From contig OZ242292.1 of NCBI GenBank assembly GCA_965207705.1, positions 1,674,001 through 1,738,000 of the forward strand: DNA of 64,000 bases. Direction: 5' to 3'. Shown here in pieces: positions 43,855 to 54,000 of the stretch. The position numbers were made by a program, and so were the translations under genes. The number at the start of each line of letters is the position of its first letter. Position 1 is the first letter of the stretch. Origin of the DNA: JAAOII01 sp965207705 (GTDB lineage: Bacteria > Pseudomonadota > Gammaproteobacteria > CBDBNL01 > JAAOII01). The notes under the pieces were generated by a model, which saw nothing but the letters and a program-made list of their open reading frames with translations, was not told where the DNA came from and ran no database searches.

Positions 43855-45582
43855 TTACTTATTATCTTCTGGAAGTTCGTCCTGTGATTCCTTTAACTTT
43901 TCTTCTGTATTTGTAATGACTTTAATCATATGCTCAGTAAATTTTTTATCTTTACTATACTTCAATGCTATTTGATAATCATCAAGAGCTCCTTTATAAT
44001 CATTTAATTCATTTTTAGCATAACCACGACTATTGTAAACATATGCATTGGTTGGTTCAATATCAATAACTTTATTGTAATCATCGATAGCTCCTTTGTG
44101 ATCTTTTAACTCATTTTTAATGAGCCCTCTATAATTGTAAGCTTCTACATAATTTGGATCAATCCCAATAGCTTTATTATAATCATCGATAGACCCTGTA
44201 TAATCTTGTAAGCTATATTTAACTAAACCACGATTATAGAGAAATGATGCACTACCTGGTTTCATATCAATAGCTTTATTGTAATCATCAAGAGCATCTT
44301 TGTAATCTTTTAATTTATATTTAGTAATCCCACGATTATTGTAAGTAGTTGCATCGGTTGCTTCAATCTCAATAGCTTTACTATAATTATCAATAGCTCC
44401 TTTGTAATCTTTTAAATTATATTTAGCTACTCCACGACTATTGTAAGTATTTGCATTATTTGGGTCAATTTCAATAGATTTATTGCAATCATCAAGAGCC
44501 CCTTTATAATCTTCTAACACATTTTTAATATAACCACGATTTTTATAAGCATCTGCATTATTCGGATCAATCTGAATGCCCTCAGTAAAATCATTAAGGG
44601 CTCCTTGAAAATCATTGAAATTATATTTAACAAGACCACGATTATTGTAAGCTTTAACATCTTTAGGATTTCTTGCAATAATTTTATCGTGAATACGAAT
44701 AATACTTTTTCTTTTTAGCTGTTCCTCTTCTTTGCCATAAGGTGAACGGAAAGAGTTTGTTTGCGCAAAACCAACTAAATCTGGCAATAGCGTTGTTCCA
44801 TCAATTCCATATATTAATAATAACTCTTCCAATATCTTATTTTTATAATCTCCTGCTATAATTATTTCTTGCATTGGAGGCGGTGCTCTTTTACCTATCA
44901 AAAAATATGATTGCTGAGCAGTAATGCGATTATTAAGATGTGCGGGTTTCCAATAAACAAATTTTTTATTGTTTAATATGCCATTTACTTTAGTGGCTTC
45001 TATTTTTTCAGGTACTTTTACTTCATAATTCTTTATTTGTTCAAAGTTGTCTATTTCTTCAAACCTAGTTTCATCCCCTGTAGGTAAAATGAATATCTTG
45101 CCGTTATTATCGGCTTCTGAACTTTCTTTACAAGCAAACCATAAAGCAATTAAAGGATTATCCGAAAAATCAATTAGTGAGGTCGCAGCTCCATTATGTT
45201 GTAACTGAGCTAATATTCCCAAGTCCAGTTTCATTATTTCCGATGAATTACTACTATGGAAATCGCGCAGCTTAAACTCTTGTATTAATCCAAAATTGTA
45301 ATACATTTCATATTCTTCCGATATTTGTTCATTACCTGCCGCATTTTTTAAACGTCTATAAGCTGATGTTTCTACTGGCCACTTTGCGCTCTCTTGCCCC
45401 CTAAACAAAATTTTACTTTTCTGAACGACGTCATATTTTTCTATAATTTCTTCAATACACTTAAGAAATTCTGAAATCGAACTAATAGTTGATGTATTGC
45501 TTTCAGGTTTTTGGCTGTCACTCAAGGAATTAGAGATTCTATTGGAGGAATTATCTATGGATGTTTTATCAGAAGAACCCAT
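43855..45582 (-). CDS. FRG-domain / TPR-repeat protein
   Basis: A 575-residue member: a Ser-rich head, an FRG domain ('ILFRGQESAKWPVETSAYRR', 'LGILAQLQHNGAATSLIDFS', 'LIALWFACKES', 'RITAQQSYFLIGKRAPP') to about residue 300, then seven or eight TPR units and the cap 'DYQIALKYSKDKKFTEHM'. The ATG at 45582 follows the stop of the upstream gene after five bases, so it is second in a two-gene operon. Unlike its paralogues it has no own -10 box before the start. Confidence 0.85.
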   Translation of the reverse strand: MGSSDKTSIDNSSNRISNSLSDSQKPESNTSTISSISEFLKCIEEIIEKYDVVQKSKILFRGQESAKWPVETSAYRRLKNAAGNEQISEEYEMYYNFGLIQEFKLRDFHSSNSSEIMKLDLGILAQLQHNGAATSLIDFSDNPLIALWFACKESSEADNNGKIFILPTGDETRFEEIDNFEQIKNYEVKVPEKIEATKVNGILNNKKFVYWKPAHLNNRITAQQSYFLIGKRAPPPMQEIIIAGDYKNKILEELLLIYGIDGTTLLPDLVGFAQTNSFRSPYGKEEEQLKRKSIIRIHDKIIARNPKDVKAYNNRGLVKYNFNDFQGALNDFTEGIQIDPNNADAYKNRGYIKNVLEDYKGALDDCNKSIEIDPNNANTYNSRGVAKYNLKDYKGAIDNYSKAIEIEATDATTYNNRGITKYKLKDYKDALDDYNKAIDMKPGSASFLYNRGLVKYSLQDYTGSIDDYNKAIGIDPNYVEAYNYRGLIKNELKDHKGAIDDYNKVIDIEPTNAYVYNSRGYAKNELNDYKGALDDYQIALKYSKDKKFTEHMIKVITNTEEKLKESQDELPEDNK

Positions 45583-45587
45583 TTTTA

Positions 45588-47531
45588 TTATTTCTTGTTT
45601 TTAGAAGATTTACTCTGCAAATTCTTTAATATTTTCTTAGCATTTTTAATGCCTATATTTATTTCTTTAGTTACCTCTTTATCCTTATTAAGTTTTAGTG
45701 CTATTTGATAATCATCAATAGCTCCATTGTAATCGTTTAATTCAAATTTAGCGTTACCGCGATTATAATAGGCATCTATATAATCGGAGTTAATATTAAT
45801 AGATTTAGTAAGATCATCAATAGCTTCTTTATAATCTTTTAATTGATATTTAGCGCTAGCTCTATTATAGTAAGCATTTGCATTAGTTGAGTCAATCTTA
45901 ATGGCTTGAGTCGTATCTCCAATAGCATTTTGATAATCATCAATAGTATTTGTATATTTTTTTGATTCGCGTTTTGAATTACCTAATTTATATTTAGTAT
46001 AACCTCGAGTATCATAAGCATTAGTATTATTTGGTTCAATTTTAATCGATTCAGTACAATCATTAATGGCATCTTGATATCCGTCCATAGCATCTTTATA
46101 TTTTTTTAATTTACTTTTAACATTAGCTAATCCACATTTAGCATAACCACGATTATTATAAGCATAAGCATTATTTCGTTCAATATTAATAGATTTAATA
46201 CAATCATTAATGGCATTTTGATAATACGTAATAGCTTCTTTATACTTTTTTAATTCACTTTTAACATTAGCTAATTCACATTTAGCATAACCGCGATTAT
46301 TATAAGCATAAACATTATTTGCATCAATCTTAATAGTTTTACTAAAATCTTTAATAGCACTTTTGTAGTCAATAATAGCATCTTTATATTTTTTTAGTTC
46401 ACTTTTAGTATTAGCTAACTCACCTTTAGCATTACCACGTTGATTGTAAAATATTGTATTTTTTGAATCAAATTTGATGGCTTGAGTAAAGTCCTCAATA
46501 GCATCTTTATATTCTTTAGTTACACATCTAAGAAAACCGCGATTATAGTAAGCCCTAGCATCCTTTGAATTTATACTAATCACTTTAGTAAAATCTTCAA
46601 TAGCTCCGGTATAATCATCAAAATTATATTTTGCAATGGCCCGCTCATTATAAGCTTGGGCATCTTTAGGATTGTTTTTAATAATTTCGTCGTGTTGGCG
46701 AATAATCATTCTTTCTCTTATTACTTCTTCTTCTTTACCATAAGTTGAGCGCACAGAGTTTGCTTTTGCAAAGCCAGCTAAATCTGGAAATAACGTTCTT
46801 TCATTAATTCCATATATGGAAGATAATTCTTCTAGGATCTTATTTTTTAAAATTCCCTTTATAAGTATATTTTTTATTCCTGGCACTTTTCCTTTACCTA
46901 TCAAAAAATATGATTGCTGAGCGGTAATACGATTATTAAGATGTGCTGGTTTCCAATATAAGAATTTTTCATTAGGAGTTTCTAATTTATCAGGAGATAT
47001 CACTTTGTAATTTTTTATTTTTTCTAAACTGTCTATCTCTTCAAACTTAGTTTTATCGCCCATAGATAAAATGAAGAGATTGCCATTATTATTTTTGGTT
47101 TCCAAGCTTTCTTTACATGCAAACCATAAAGCAATTAAAGGATTGTCCGAGAAATCAATTAATGAGGTTGCTGCTCCTTGATGTTGTAATTGAGCTAAAA
47201 TACCTAAGTCCAGCTTCATTATTTCTGATGAATTACCACTATGTAAATCTTCATGTTTAAACTGTCGTATTAATCCACGGTTGTAATTTAATTCATCTTT
47301 TTCAGTTATTTTTTTCTTCCTTGATTCTATATTTAAACGTCTATGTGATTCTATTTCTAAACGTCTAAATGCAGATGTTTCTACATCCCATTCTTCATAT
47401 TCTTGTCCTCTAAATAAAATTTTAATTTTCTGGGCAGCATCATATTTGGTCTTTTCATCAATTTGCTGAAGAATTTCTAATACGGGACTATCGGTTGGTG
47501 AAGCACCTCCAGAATTTTGTTTGTCGCTCAA
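45588..47531 (-). CDS. FRG-domain / TPR-like protein with 48-residue repeats
   Basis: A 647-residue member. The FRG domain is clear ('ILFRGQEYEEWDVETSAFRR', 'LGILAQLQHQGAATSLIDFS'), with a small internal duplication 'RRLEIESHRRLNIESRK'. The repeat part differs from the others: ordinary TPR units at both ends flank four longer units of about 48 residues containing 'ELANVKSELKKYKDA'. It ends with the usual cap. The start is TTG at 47531, overlapping the stop of a 19-codon leader frame (TTGA). It is first in an operon with the gene at 43855. Confidence 0.82.
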   Translation of the reverse strand: MSDKQNSGGASPTDSPVLEILQQIDEKTKYDAAQKIKILFRGQEYEEWDVETSAFRRLEIESHRRLNIESRKKKITEKDELNYNRGLIRQFKHEDLHSGNSSEIMKLDLGILAQLQHQGAATSLIDFSDNPLIALWFACKESLETKNNNGNLFILSMGDKTKFEEIDSLEKIKNYKVISPDKLETPNEKFLYWKPAHLNNRITAQQSYFLIGKGKVPGIKNILIKGILKNKILEELSSIYGINERTLFPDLAGFAKANSVRSTYGKEEEVIRERMIIRQHDEIIKNNPKDAQAYNERAIAKYNFDDYTGAIEDFTKVISINSKDARAYYNRGFLRCVTKEYKDAIEDFTQAIKFDSKNTIFYNQRGNAKGELANTKSELKKYKDAIIDYKSAIKDFSKTIKIDANNVYAYNNRGYAKCELANVKSELKKYKEAITYYQNAINDCIKSINIERNNAYAYNNRGYAKCGLANVKSKLKKYKDAMDGYQDAINDCTESIKIEPNNTNAYDTRGYTKYKLGNSKRESKKYTNTIDDYQNAIGDTTQAIKIDSTNANAYYNRASAKYQLKDYKEAIDDLTKSININSDYIDAYYNRGNAKFELNDYNGAIDDYQIALKLNKDKEVTKEINIGIKNAKKILKNLQSKSSKNKK

Positions 47532-47587
47532 AGGGGAATAGTTGTTCTGACAGAACTAATTTTAGATATTTCATTAGAATAATTCAT
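47528..47587 (-). CDS. 19-codon leader frame before the FRG-TPR operon
   Basis: It reads 'MNYSNEISKISSVRTTIPL', then TGA overlapping the TTG start of the FRG-TPR gene. The first nine residues match the leader at 43639 in eight positions. The same -10 spacing precedes it. Confidence 0.45.
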   Translation of the reverse strand: MNYSNEISKISSVRTTIPL

Positions 47588-47594
47588 ATTTATC

Positions 47595-47600
47595 ATTATA
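47595..47600 (-). promoter_or_regulatory. -10 box of the FRG-TPR operon
   Basis: TATAAT on the minus strand followed by GATAAAT and the ATG at 47587. Confidence 0.5.
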
Positions 47601-47783
47601 TATTAATGTTACGAAGATGTAAGAAATTTTACTCTAAAGTAATTAAACTTATAAACACCGAGATGTGTTATTCTATTTCTATAGTATATTGGTGCTACTA
47701 CCTGACAGGTTAGATAGGATGGAATATGTATTATTTAACAGCACTATACATTGGTATTATTAGAAGTGAGAGATTTATAACCA

Positions 47784-49493
47784 TTAAAATATATTAATTA
47801 TGCTATCAACTTTATTTAATAATTTATTATGTCGTTCTTCTACTTCTTTTGGTCCCCAATTATCATATTTTAGAATATCTTGACTAATCAAGAATGAAGT
47901 GGTTTTATCATCAGCATAGGCAAAAACCTCCTTTTTTTGAGGAAATGGATAATTTTGTGATTGAATATTCTTTCTCTGTGATAATAAAGTTAAATTACCA
48001 AGAGAGTTAACCCACTGTTCTCTTTCTCCTTCGTTAAATATTTTATTCCAATATTCATTATCTGTTTGAGGAAGAATATGCTCTACTTGAATATTTCTAT
48101 TTTTAGAATTAACTGGGATAAATGATTGATTACTATCATCAGTAGAAAAATATTCTATGAGTATAAGGACAGGTTTGATCCATTTATTGAAATAAGCGTA
48201 ATGACCTTTAATTGCATCTTTGTACGTTTGAGTGGTACCGTAAGATTTAAGGTATTCCTCCATTACTTTAGTAATTTCTCCAATTGGTTTATTGCTTTTC
48301 ACTAATTTCAATATATTGAAAGAAGTTTGCTTCATGCGGTTTACCGTAGCTCCCGCAATCCAATTTTGGTAATAATAAGCCATAAGGTATTTCTTAAGTT
48401 CTTCTATTGATTCATAATTTACATAGAGGGCAGTAGAGAGTATACTTGTCCAATAAATTTCATGTTTTAAGTATTTAAGAGAATATAAGTATTTATCTTC
48501 TTGTTTTAAGAGTTCAACGTATTTTTTGGAAAACTCATCAATTTCATAAATAATTTCCAGTGAATTTTTTTCTTCCCCAGATGAGTTTTTTTCTTTTTCA
48601 AATACCTTTAATAGTTCTTTATGAAGGCTTTGGGTTGGATTAGTAGTAATTTTGTAATATAAGTATGCTGAGTTAAACATCTTTTCCAACTCATATCCTG
48701 CTCCTTCTAAATATGTTTGCATATAATCCCATCTTCTGCTAAATATCTCTCTATCCTCCTCTCCTAAATTTTTCATTAATGATGACTTAAGAATATCAAT
48801 AGGGGATAAGGGTTTTCCACGATCATTAAGTACATTGAATATTTGAATAGCAGAATCTTCGTTAGGGCATATTACAACTGTTAACATAACTTCTTTATAT
48901 AACCAATGAATAAAAGGATTAATCTTTATAGGTCCTTCTTTAATGATTTCAGCTAGGTAATCTCTTAAATATCGAGCATTTTGTCGGTATATAATACTGG
49001 AAGGTTCTTCATGCTTTGAGGCAATATCAGAGAAGTTAACTTTCTTAATAATATTTTCATCGAAATCTAATTGTAGACGCTTACCAGTATGAAATTTTAA
49101 TTTCTTTTTATTATCATTTTTATCATGTATATCGCGTATAGATTTATTTATATACTCTGCACTTAGTGTATCTAGTTCATCCCCATATACATCACGAATT
49201 ACACAAGCAAGTATTATAAAAGTGGTAATTCTTTGCTGCCCATCAATAATATCAAGCCGTTCATCATTTGATTTTTTAACTAAAACTAGAGAGCCACAAA
49301 AATAACTATCGTTATTGCCTTTACTATTGCCTTTACTATTACTTTTCATAAAAGCAGTTGTTAGATCGTATATTAAATCGGAAATATTCTCTTCATCCCA
49401 TGAGTATGGGCGTTGGTAATTCGGTATTTGATAAAATCTATCTTCATCAACCAATACTTGTCGTAAATTTTCTAAGCTTGCTTTCAGTTCCAT
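47784..49493 (-). CDS. DUF262 / DUF1524 protein, GmrSD-like type IV restriction enzyme
   Basis: A 569-residue protein. The N-terminal DUF262 (ParB-like, GmrS) domain has 'YQIPNYQRPYSWDEENI' near residue 21 and the signature 'DIIDGQQRITTFI' near residue 84. The C-terminal DUF1524 (GmrD) domain has an HNH-like motif 'QVEHILPQ' near residue 475 with 'SLGNLTLLSQRKNIQSQN'. Fused proteins of this kind include nucleases that cut modified phage DNA; others are only predicted. It stands alone between the FRG-TPR operon and two small genes. A TATAAT box lies 28 bases before the ATG. Confidence 0.85.
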   Translation of the reverse strand: MELKASLENLRQVLVDEDRFYQIPNYQRPYSWDEENISDLIYDLTTAFMKSNSKGNSKGNNDSYFCGSLVLVKKSNDERLDIIDGQQRITTFIILACVIRDVYGDELDTLSAEYINKSIRDIHDKNDNKKKLKFHTGKRLQLDFDENIIKKVNFSDIASKHEEPSSIIYRQNARYLRDYLAEIIKEGPIKINPFIHWLYKEVMLTVVICPNEDSAIQIFNVLNDRGKPLSPIDILKSSLMKNLGEEDREIFSRRWDYMQTYLEGAGYELEKMFNSAYLYYKITTNPTQSLHKELLKVFEKEKNSSGEEKNSLEIIYEIDEFSKKYVELLKQEDKYLYSLKYLKHEIYWTSILSTALYVNYESIEELKKYLMAYYYQNWIAGATVNRMKQTSFNILKLVKSNKPIGEITKVMEEYLKSYGTTQTYKDAIKGHYAYFNKWIKPVLILIEYFSTDDSNQSFIPVNSKNRNIQVEHILPQTDNEYWNKIFNEGEREQWVNSLGNLTLLSQRKNIQSQNYPFPQKKEVFAYADDKTTSFLISQDILKYDNWGPKEVEERHNKLLNKVDSIINIF

Positions 49494-49640
49494 GTTAGTT
49501 TTAGTGTGTTAAAAATATGATTATACTATATTAATGTATAGTATTTAATTCCGTAATAGCGAATTGGCATTATTATTTTTAAATTTATAATAATTATGCT
49601 ATCTTTAAAAATAATCTCTCATCTTATTTGATTTATAAAA

Positions 49641-50111
49641 TTATATACTCTTTACTAATTTTTTATTGATTCCAGTATCTGGATACTGCCCAGATAACAT
49701 TGGGAGAGCATTATTTTTTAAAAAAGAAAGTTTTATAAGCGTTCCTTCTTTGTTACTATGATATGACTTTTTATACATTGTAAAATCACCATATTCATAT
49801 TGATTCCCAGATAGTATTCCATTAGGTGACACTCTTATAGTATACCTAAGGTTAAATGAATCATTATGAAGTAAAGATGATAATACACTGTTAGATATAT
49901 CCTTAAATTCAAAATCATAGTATGTATAGCTATTTATTTTTTTACAGATTTCTGAACGACTAGTATTTATTTTAGATTCTATTTTTTCATAATAAGTAAA
50001 TTCATTTATAAATGAAGGTAAGTATTTTGTATATTCTAATAATTTATATGATGAAATATTTTCTATGTTTTGTTTAATATGTACAACCTGTTTTATTTTA
50101 TTTGTTTTCAT
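49641..50111 (-). CDS. Uncharacterised protein, downstream gene of a coupled pair
   Basis: A 156-residue protein that I do not recognise; it is Lys/Ile/Ser-rich and has no clear membrane helix. The ATG at 50111 overlaps the TGA of the upstream gene (ATGA), which decides the start over a GTG seven codons earlier. A region 'SPNGILSGNQYEYGDFTMYK' may be a beta-rich part. The very AT-rich codons suggest recent acquisition. Confidence 0.5.
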   Translation of the reverse strand: MKTNKIKQVVHIKQNIENISSYKLLEYTKYLPSFINEFTYYEKIESKINTSRSEICKKINSYTYYDFEFKDISNSVLSSLLHNDSFNLRYTIRVSPNGILSGNQYEYGDFTMYKKSYHSNKEGTLIKLSFLKNNALPMLSGQYPDTGINKKLVKSI

Positions 50112-50539
50112 ACAAAACGAATTAAGTTCCACAAGAATCTTGCTAGTATTTTTAACAGTTTTTTAATCCAATTAATTTTCTCTTTAGGATATGTCCATGT
50201 TCTTAAGTTTGTTTCGCGTTCCTGCCTCCCCAGTGTTGTAGTCATTTGCTTGCAGTATACTAGGGTTTCATCTGCTTCAAAATGATATCTATTCGGAAAT
50301 TTTATTATTTCATTTAATGTAGGAAAAAAAATTTCTTGATTACGCTGATCTACTAGAGCCTTGTTGTAAATAATTTCCCATTTTGACAAAGTATATACTT
50401 TTTTTATATACAAAAAAACATTAATTTCTTTAGGGGCAATGAATAATAGAGTTAATATGTATAAATGATTAAAGGATATGAAGGAAGTTATGGTAATGAC
50501 GATCATATTATAAATTTCCAGTAGTATATTATTTTCCAT
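50108..50539 (-). CDS. Uncharacterised protein with N-terminal membrane helices
   Basis: A 143-residue protein with a hydrophobic N-terminal half (about residues 10-55, one or two membrane helices) and a basic C-terminal half ending 'RFLWNLIRFV'. No family is recognised. It overlaps the next gene by four bases (ATGA), so the pair is co-translated. Confidence 0.5.
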   Translation of the reverse strand: MENNILLEIYNMIVITITSFISFNHLYILTLLFIAPKEINVFLYIKKVYTLSKWEIIYNKALVDQRNQEIFFPTLNEIIKFPNRYHFEADETLVYCKQMTTTLGRQERETNLRTWTYPKEKINWIKKLLKILARFLWNLIRFV

Positions 50540-51041
50540 ATATTCGATTAATTTTAATAATAATTATTCCCTCAAGAATAGAGTCTTTGACAATTACGAT
50601 GTGGAACAAATTTATTGCAACTTAATAGATTTGTTATAAGGGGTTCTCCTACGTTAATTTTGTTTTCTGTCATCAGATATATCTTATTTGATTAGTTAGC
50701 ATGTAATTTCATTATATCGCAGCAATGATGCATAGAGACTAGAGAAGAATAACTTAAAACTATATTAGCTTAGGTAATATAGTGACAAGACATATTCTTA
50801 TGTGATTACTTGCTAACAGGATATTCCAATCGTAGACGACTTTGCTAAAAGTTTGGTTTAATGGTATGATATTATCATTTAATTATCTATAAAACTTACT
50901 ATTATCTTTGCAATGAACGCCCTAAATGAAACTAAGGAAAGCATTAAACTCTGTAATGATTAATGCTTCAGCAATAGTAATTCTTGCGGCTATAAGGCAC
51001 TCTCTTAAAGTATCAACTATAGTACAAAATATAATATTCTA
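50540..51041. other. Gene-poor divergent region before the helicase operon
   Basis: About 500 AT-rich bases with no convincing gene. At 50913-50963 a 16-codon frame begins 'MNALNETKESIKLCND', and a second short frame from about 50954 reads 'MINASAIVILAAIRHSL'; together they resemble a decayed or frameshifted small gene. The end holds the -10 box of the helicase gene. Confidence 0.5.
51030..51035 (+). promoter_or_regulatory. -10 box directly before the helicase gene
   Basis: TATAAT ends six bases before the ATG at 51042; no ribosome-binding site fits. Confidence 0.5.
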
Positions 51042-54000
51042 ATGACAAATAATTCTGACTTAACATTTATCACTAACGAAGGGGAACAAAACCTCCTTGA
51101 ACGTTTCAAAGTATTAATAAAAGATACCGCAACTTTTGATGTCTTGGTTGGTTACTTTTATAGCAGCGCCTTCCATTCACTATATAAATCTCTTGAGAAT
51201 ACTGAGAAGATAAGAATCCTGGTGGGCATTGCCACTGATAAGAAAACACACGATTTAGTAGAACAAAGTAAATGGGGGGACTCTCATCGAGAAATTAAGG
51301 ATGAATATTCAGATAAACTCACCAATGAGATGGATAAAACTGAGGATAGTCATCAGGTGGAGGAGGGTGTATGTAAATTTATGGAGTGGCTAAAAAGTGG
51401 CAAACTAGAAATTAAAGCATACCCAGAAAGAACAATACATGCCAAGTTGTATATCATGACATTTGATAAGGATGATAGAGATACAGGTCGTGTTATAACT
51501 GGTTCAAGTAATTTCAGTATCTCAGGGATGGAAGATAATCTTGAACTTAATATAGAACTTAAGGGGCGTGCTGATTACGACTTTGCCAATCAAAAATTTA
51601 ATGAGCTTTGGGAGGATGCTGTTGATTTAGGAGATATATATCAAGAAACCGTAATGAAAAAAACTTGGCTTAATGATACTATTACCCCCTATCAGCTTTA
51701 CTTGAAATTCCTTTATGAATATTTTCAAGATGAGTTATCTAATGATAATGCATTAGATTTTGATTTTACACCTAAAGGATTTATGAAATTAGAATATCAA
51801 GAACAAGCCGTCCTAAATGCAAAAAGAATTTTAGATGAATATGGTGGGGTGTTGATTGCAGATGTTGTTGGTCTTGGAAAAACTTACATGGTTGCTATGT
51901 TAATGAAGCAGCTTCACGGCAAAGTTTTAGTTTTGGCACCTCCAAGACTTTTGGATGAAGATAATCCAGGTTCTTGGCGTCAAGTGTTCTATAAATTCCA
52001 TCTATCTGCAAAATTTGAATCAATTAGTAAATTGGATGCTTGCCTAGAAGGGGATATGGATGATTACAAATATGTGATAATTGATGAGGCGCATAGATTT
52101 AGAAATGAAAAGAATCAAAGTTATGAAAAACTAACAAGGATTTGTCGCGGGAAAGGAGTTATATTAGTTACAGCAACTCCACTAAATAATACACCTGCTG
52201 ATATTCTTAGTCTTATTAAATTTTTTCAAAGCCCAAAGAATAGCACCATTCCTAACTTACCTGATTTAGATAGCTTTTTTAAATCTCTGGAAAGAAATAT
52301 TAAGGGACTTGACCGCAAGAAAGATAAAAAGGAATATTTACGAATAACCCAGGAGAATGCAAAGAGTATTCGTGAATCTGTTTTGAAATATCTTATAGTA
52401 AGAAGAACGAGAAAAGAAGTTACAACATATTTTGCTAATGACCTCCAAAAACAAGATTTTAAATTTCCTGATGTAGAAAATCCAGAACCAGTATTCTATC
52501 AATTCAATAAGGATGAAAATAAAATATTTAATCAGACAGTTGAAATGTTAGCTAAAAAAATTATATATGCTCGCTATAAACCTATGCAGTATTATATAGG
52601 GGACGAATCATTAGGTCCATTAAGTATGCAGGGGCAAACCAATATAGCTGGCTTTATGAAGACATTGCTTATTAAGCGGCTTGAAAGTAGTTTCTATGCT
52701 TTTCGTAAATCGGTGGCAAGGTTTGTTGCACGACATAAACAATTTATTAAACAAGTAGAAGCAGGGCATGTTTATGTAAGCAAAGGTTACTCCGAGAAAC
52801 TTTTTGACCTTTTGGATAATGGAGAGGATGATTTAGTATGGGAACTATTAGTAGAAGATAAAGCCCGTAGTTATTCTGCTGATGATTTCAAACCAGAGTT
52901 TATAACTGACTTAAAAAGCGACTTGGAAACCTTGCAACAAATAGAAGAAATGTGGCAAAGAGTTAAACGGGATCCTAAATTACTTGCTTTTGAGGATATG
53001 CTTAATAACAATAATATATTAAAGCAAAATAAATTAATTGTTTTTACTGAATCTAAAGAAACTGCTGAATATCTTGTAAATAATATCAAAGCTATTCCCT
53101 CACAAAAAATATTAGAATTCACTGGCTCATCAGATATAAGTAGAAGAAAAACTATGATTGAAAATTTTGATGCGCGTTATCATAAACCTAAAGATGATTA
53201 TAGGATTTTAGTTTCTACGGAAGTTCTATCTGAGGGGGTAAACCTGCATCGTTCAAATGTGGTTATCAATTATGATATACCTTGGAATCCAACTCGGCTT
53301 ATGCAACGTGTTGGACGGATTAATCGCGTTGACTCTAAGTTTGAAAAAATTTATAGTTTTAATTTTTTTCCCACTGAAACATCTAATGATGAGATAAAAC
53401 TCAAAGAGGCGGCTATCACAAAGATACAATCATTTATAACTCTTCTTGGCGCTGATGCTCAGCTTTTAACTGATGGAGAAGTTATTGAGTCACATGAACT
53501 TTTTAATCACCTTATTTCCAAGAAAACTATAACAGGAGAAGATGAAGAATATCAAAGTGAATTAAAGTATTTACAAATAATAAGGGATGTCAATAATAAA
53601 TCCCCGGACTTATATGAAAAAATAAAACTTCTTCCCAAAAAGGCAAGAACCGCTAAAAAATATAAAGATGATAATAACAAACTTCTTACTTATTTTAGAA
53701 AAGGTAAGGCACAAAAATTTTTTATATCTGATGAGAATAATTCCGAAGAACTTGATTTTGTTCAATCAGCCAGCTTATTAGAATCTGATGAGAAAATAAA
53801 ACGTCAAAAGATACCCGATGACTTTTATACTAAACTTAAAAATAATAAAGAAGGTTTTAATAATGAAATGTTACCAGAAATAATAATACGTGCTGGTAAA
53901 GATAATGCTAATGAAATTATAAAAATTATTAAGGCAATGATAAAAGACACCAGACAATTTACAAAAGAGGAAGAAGAATATCTTACCAAGGTTAAGAAGC

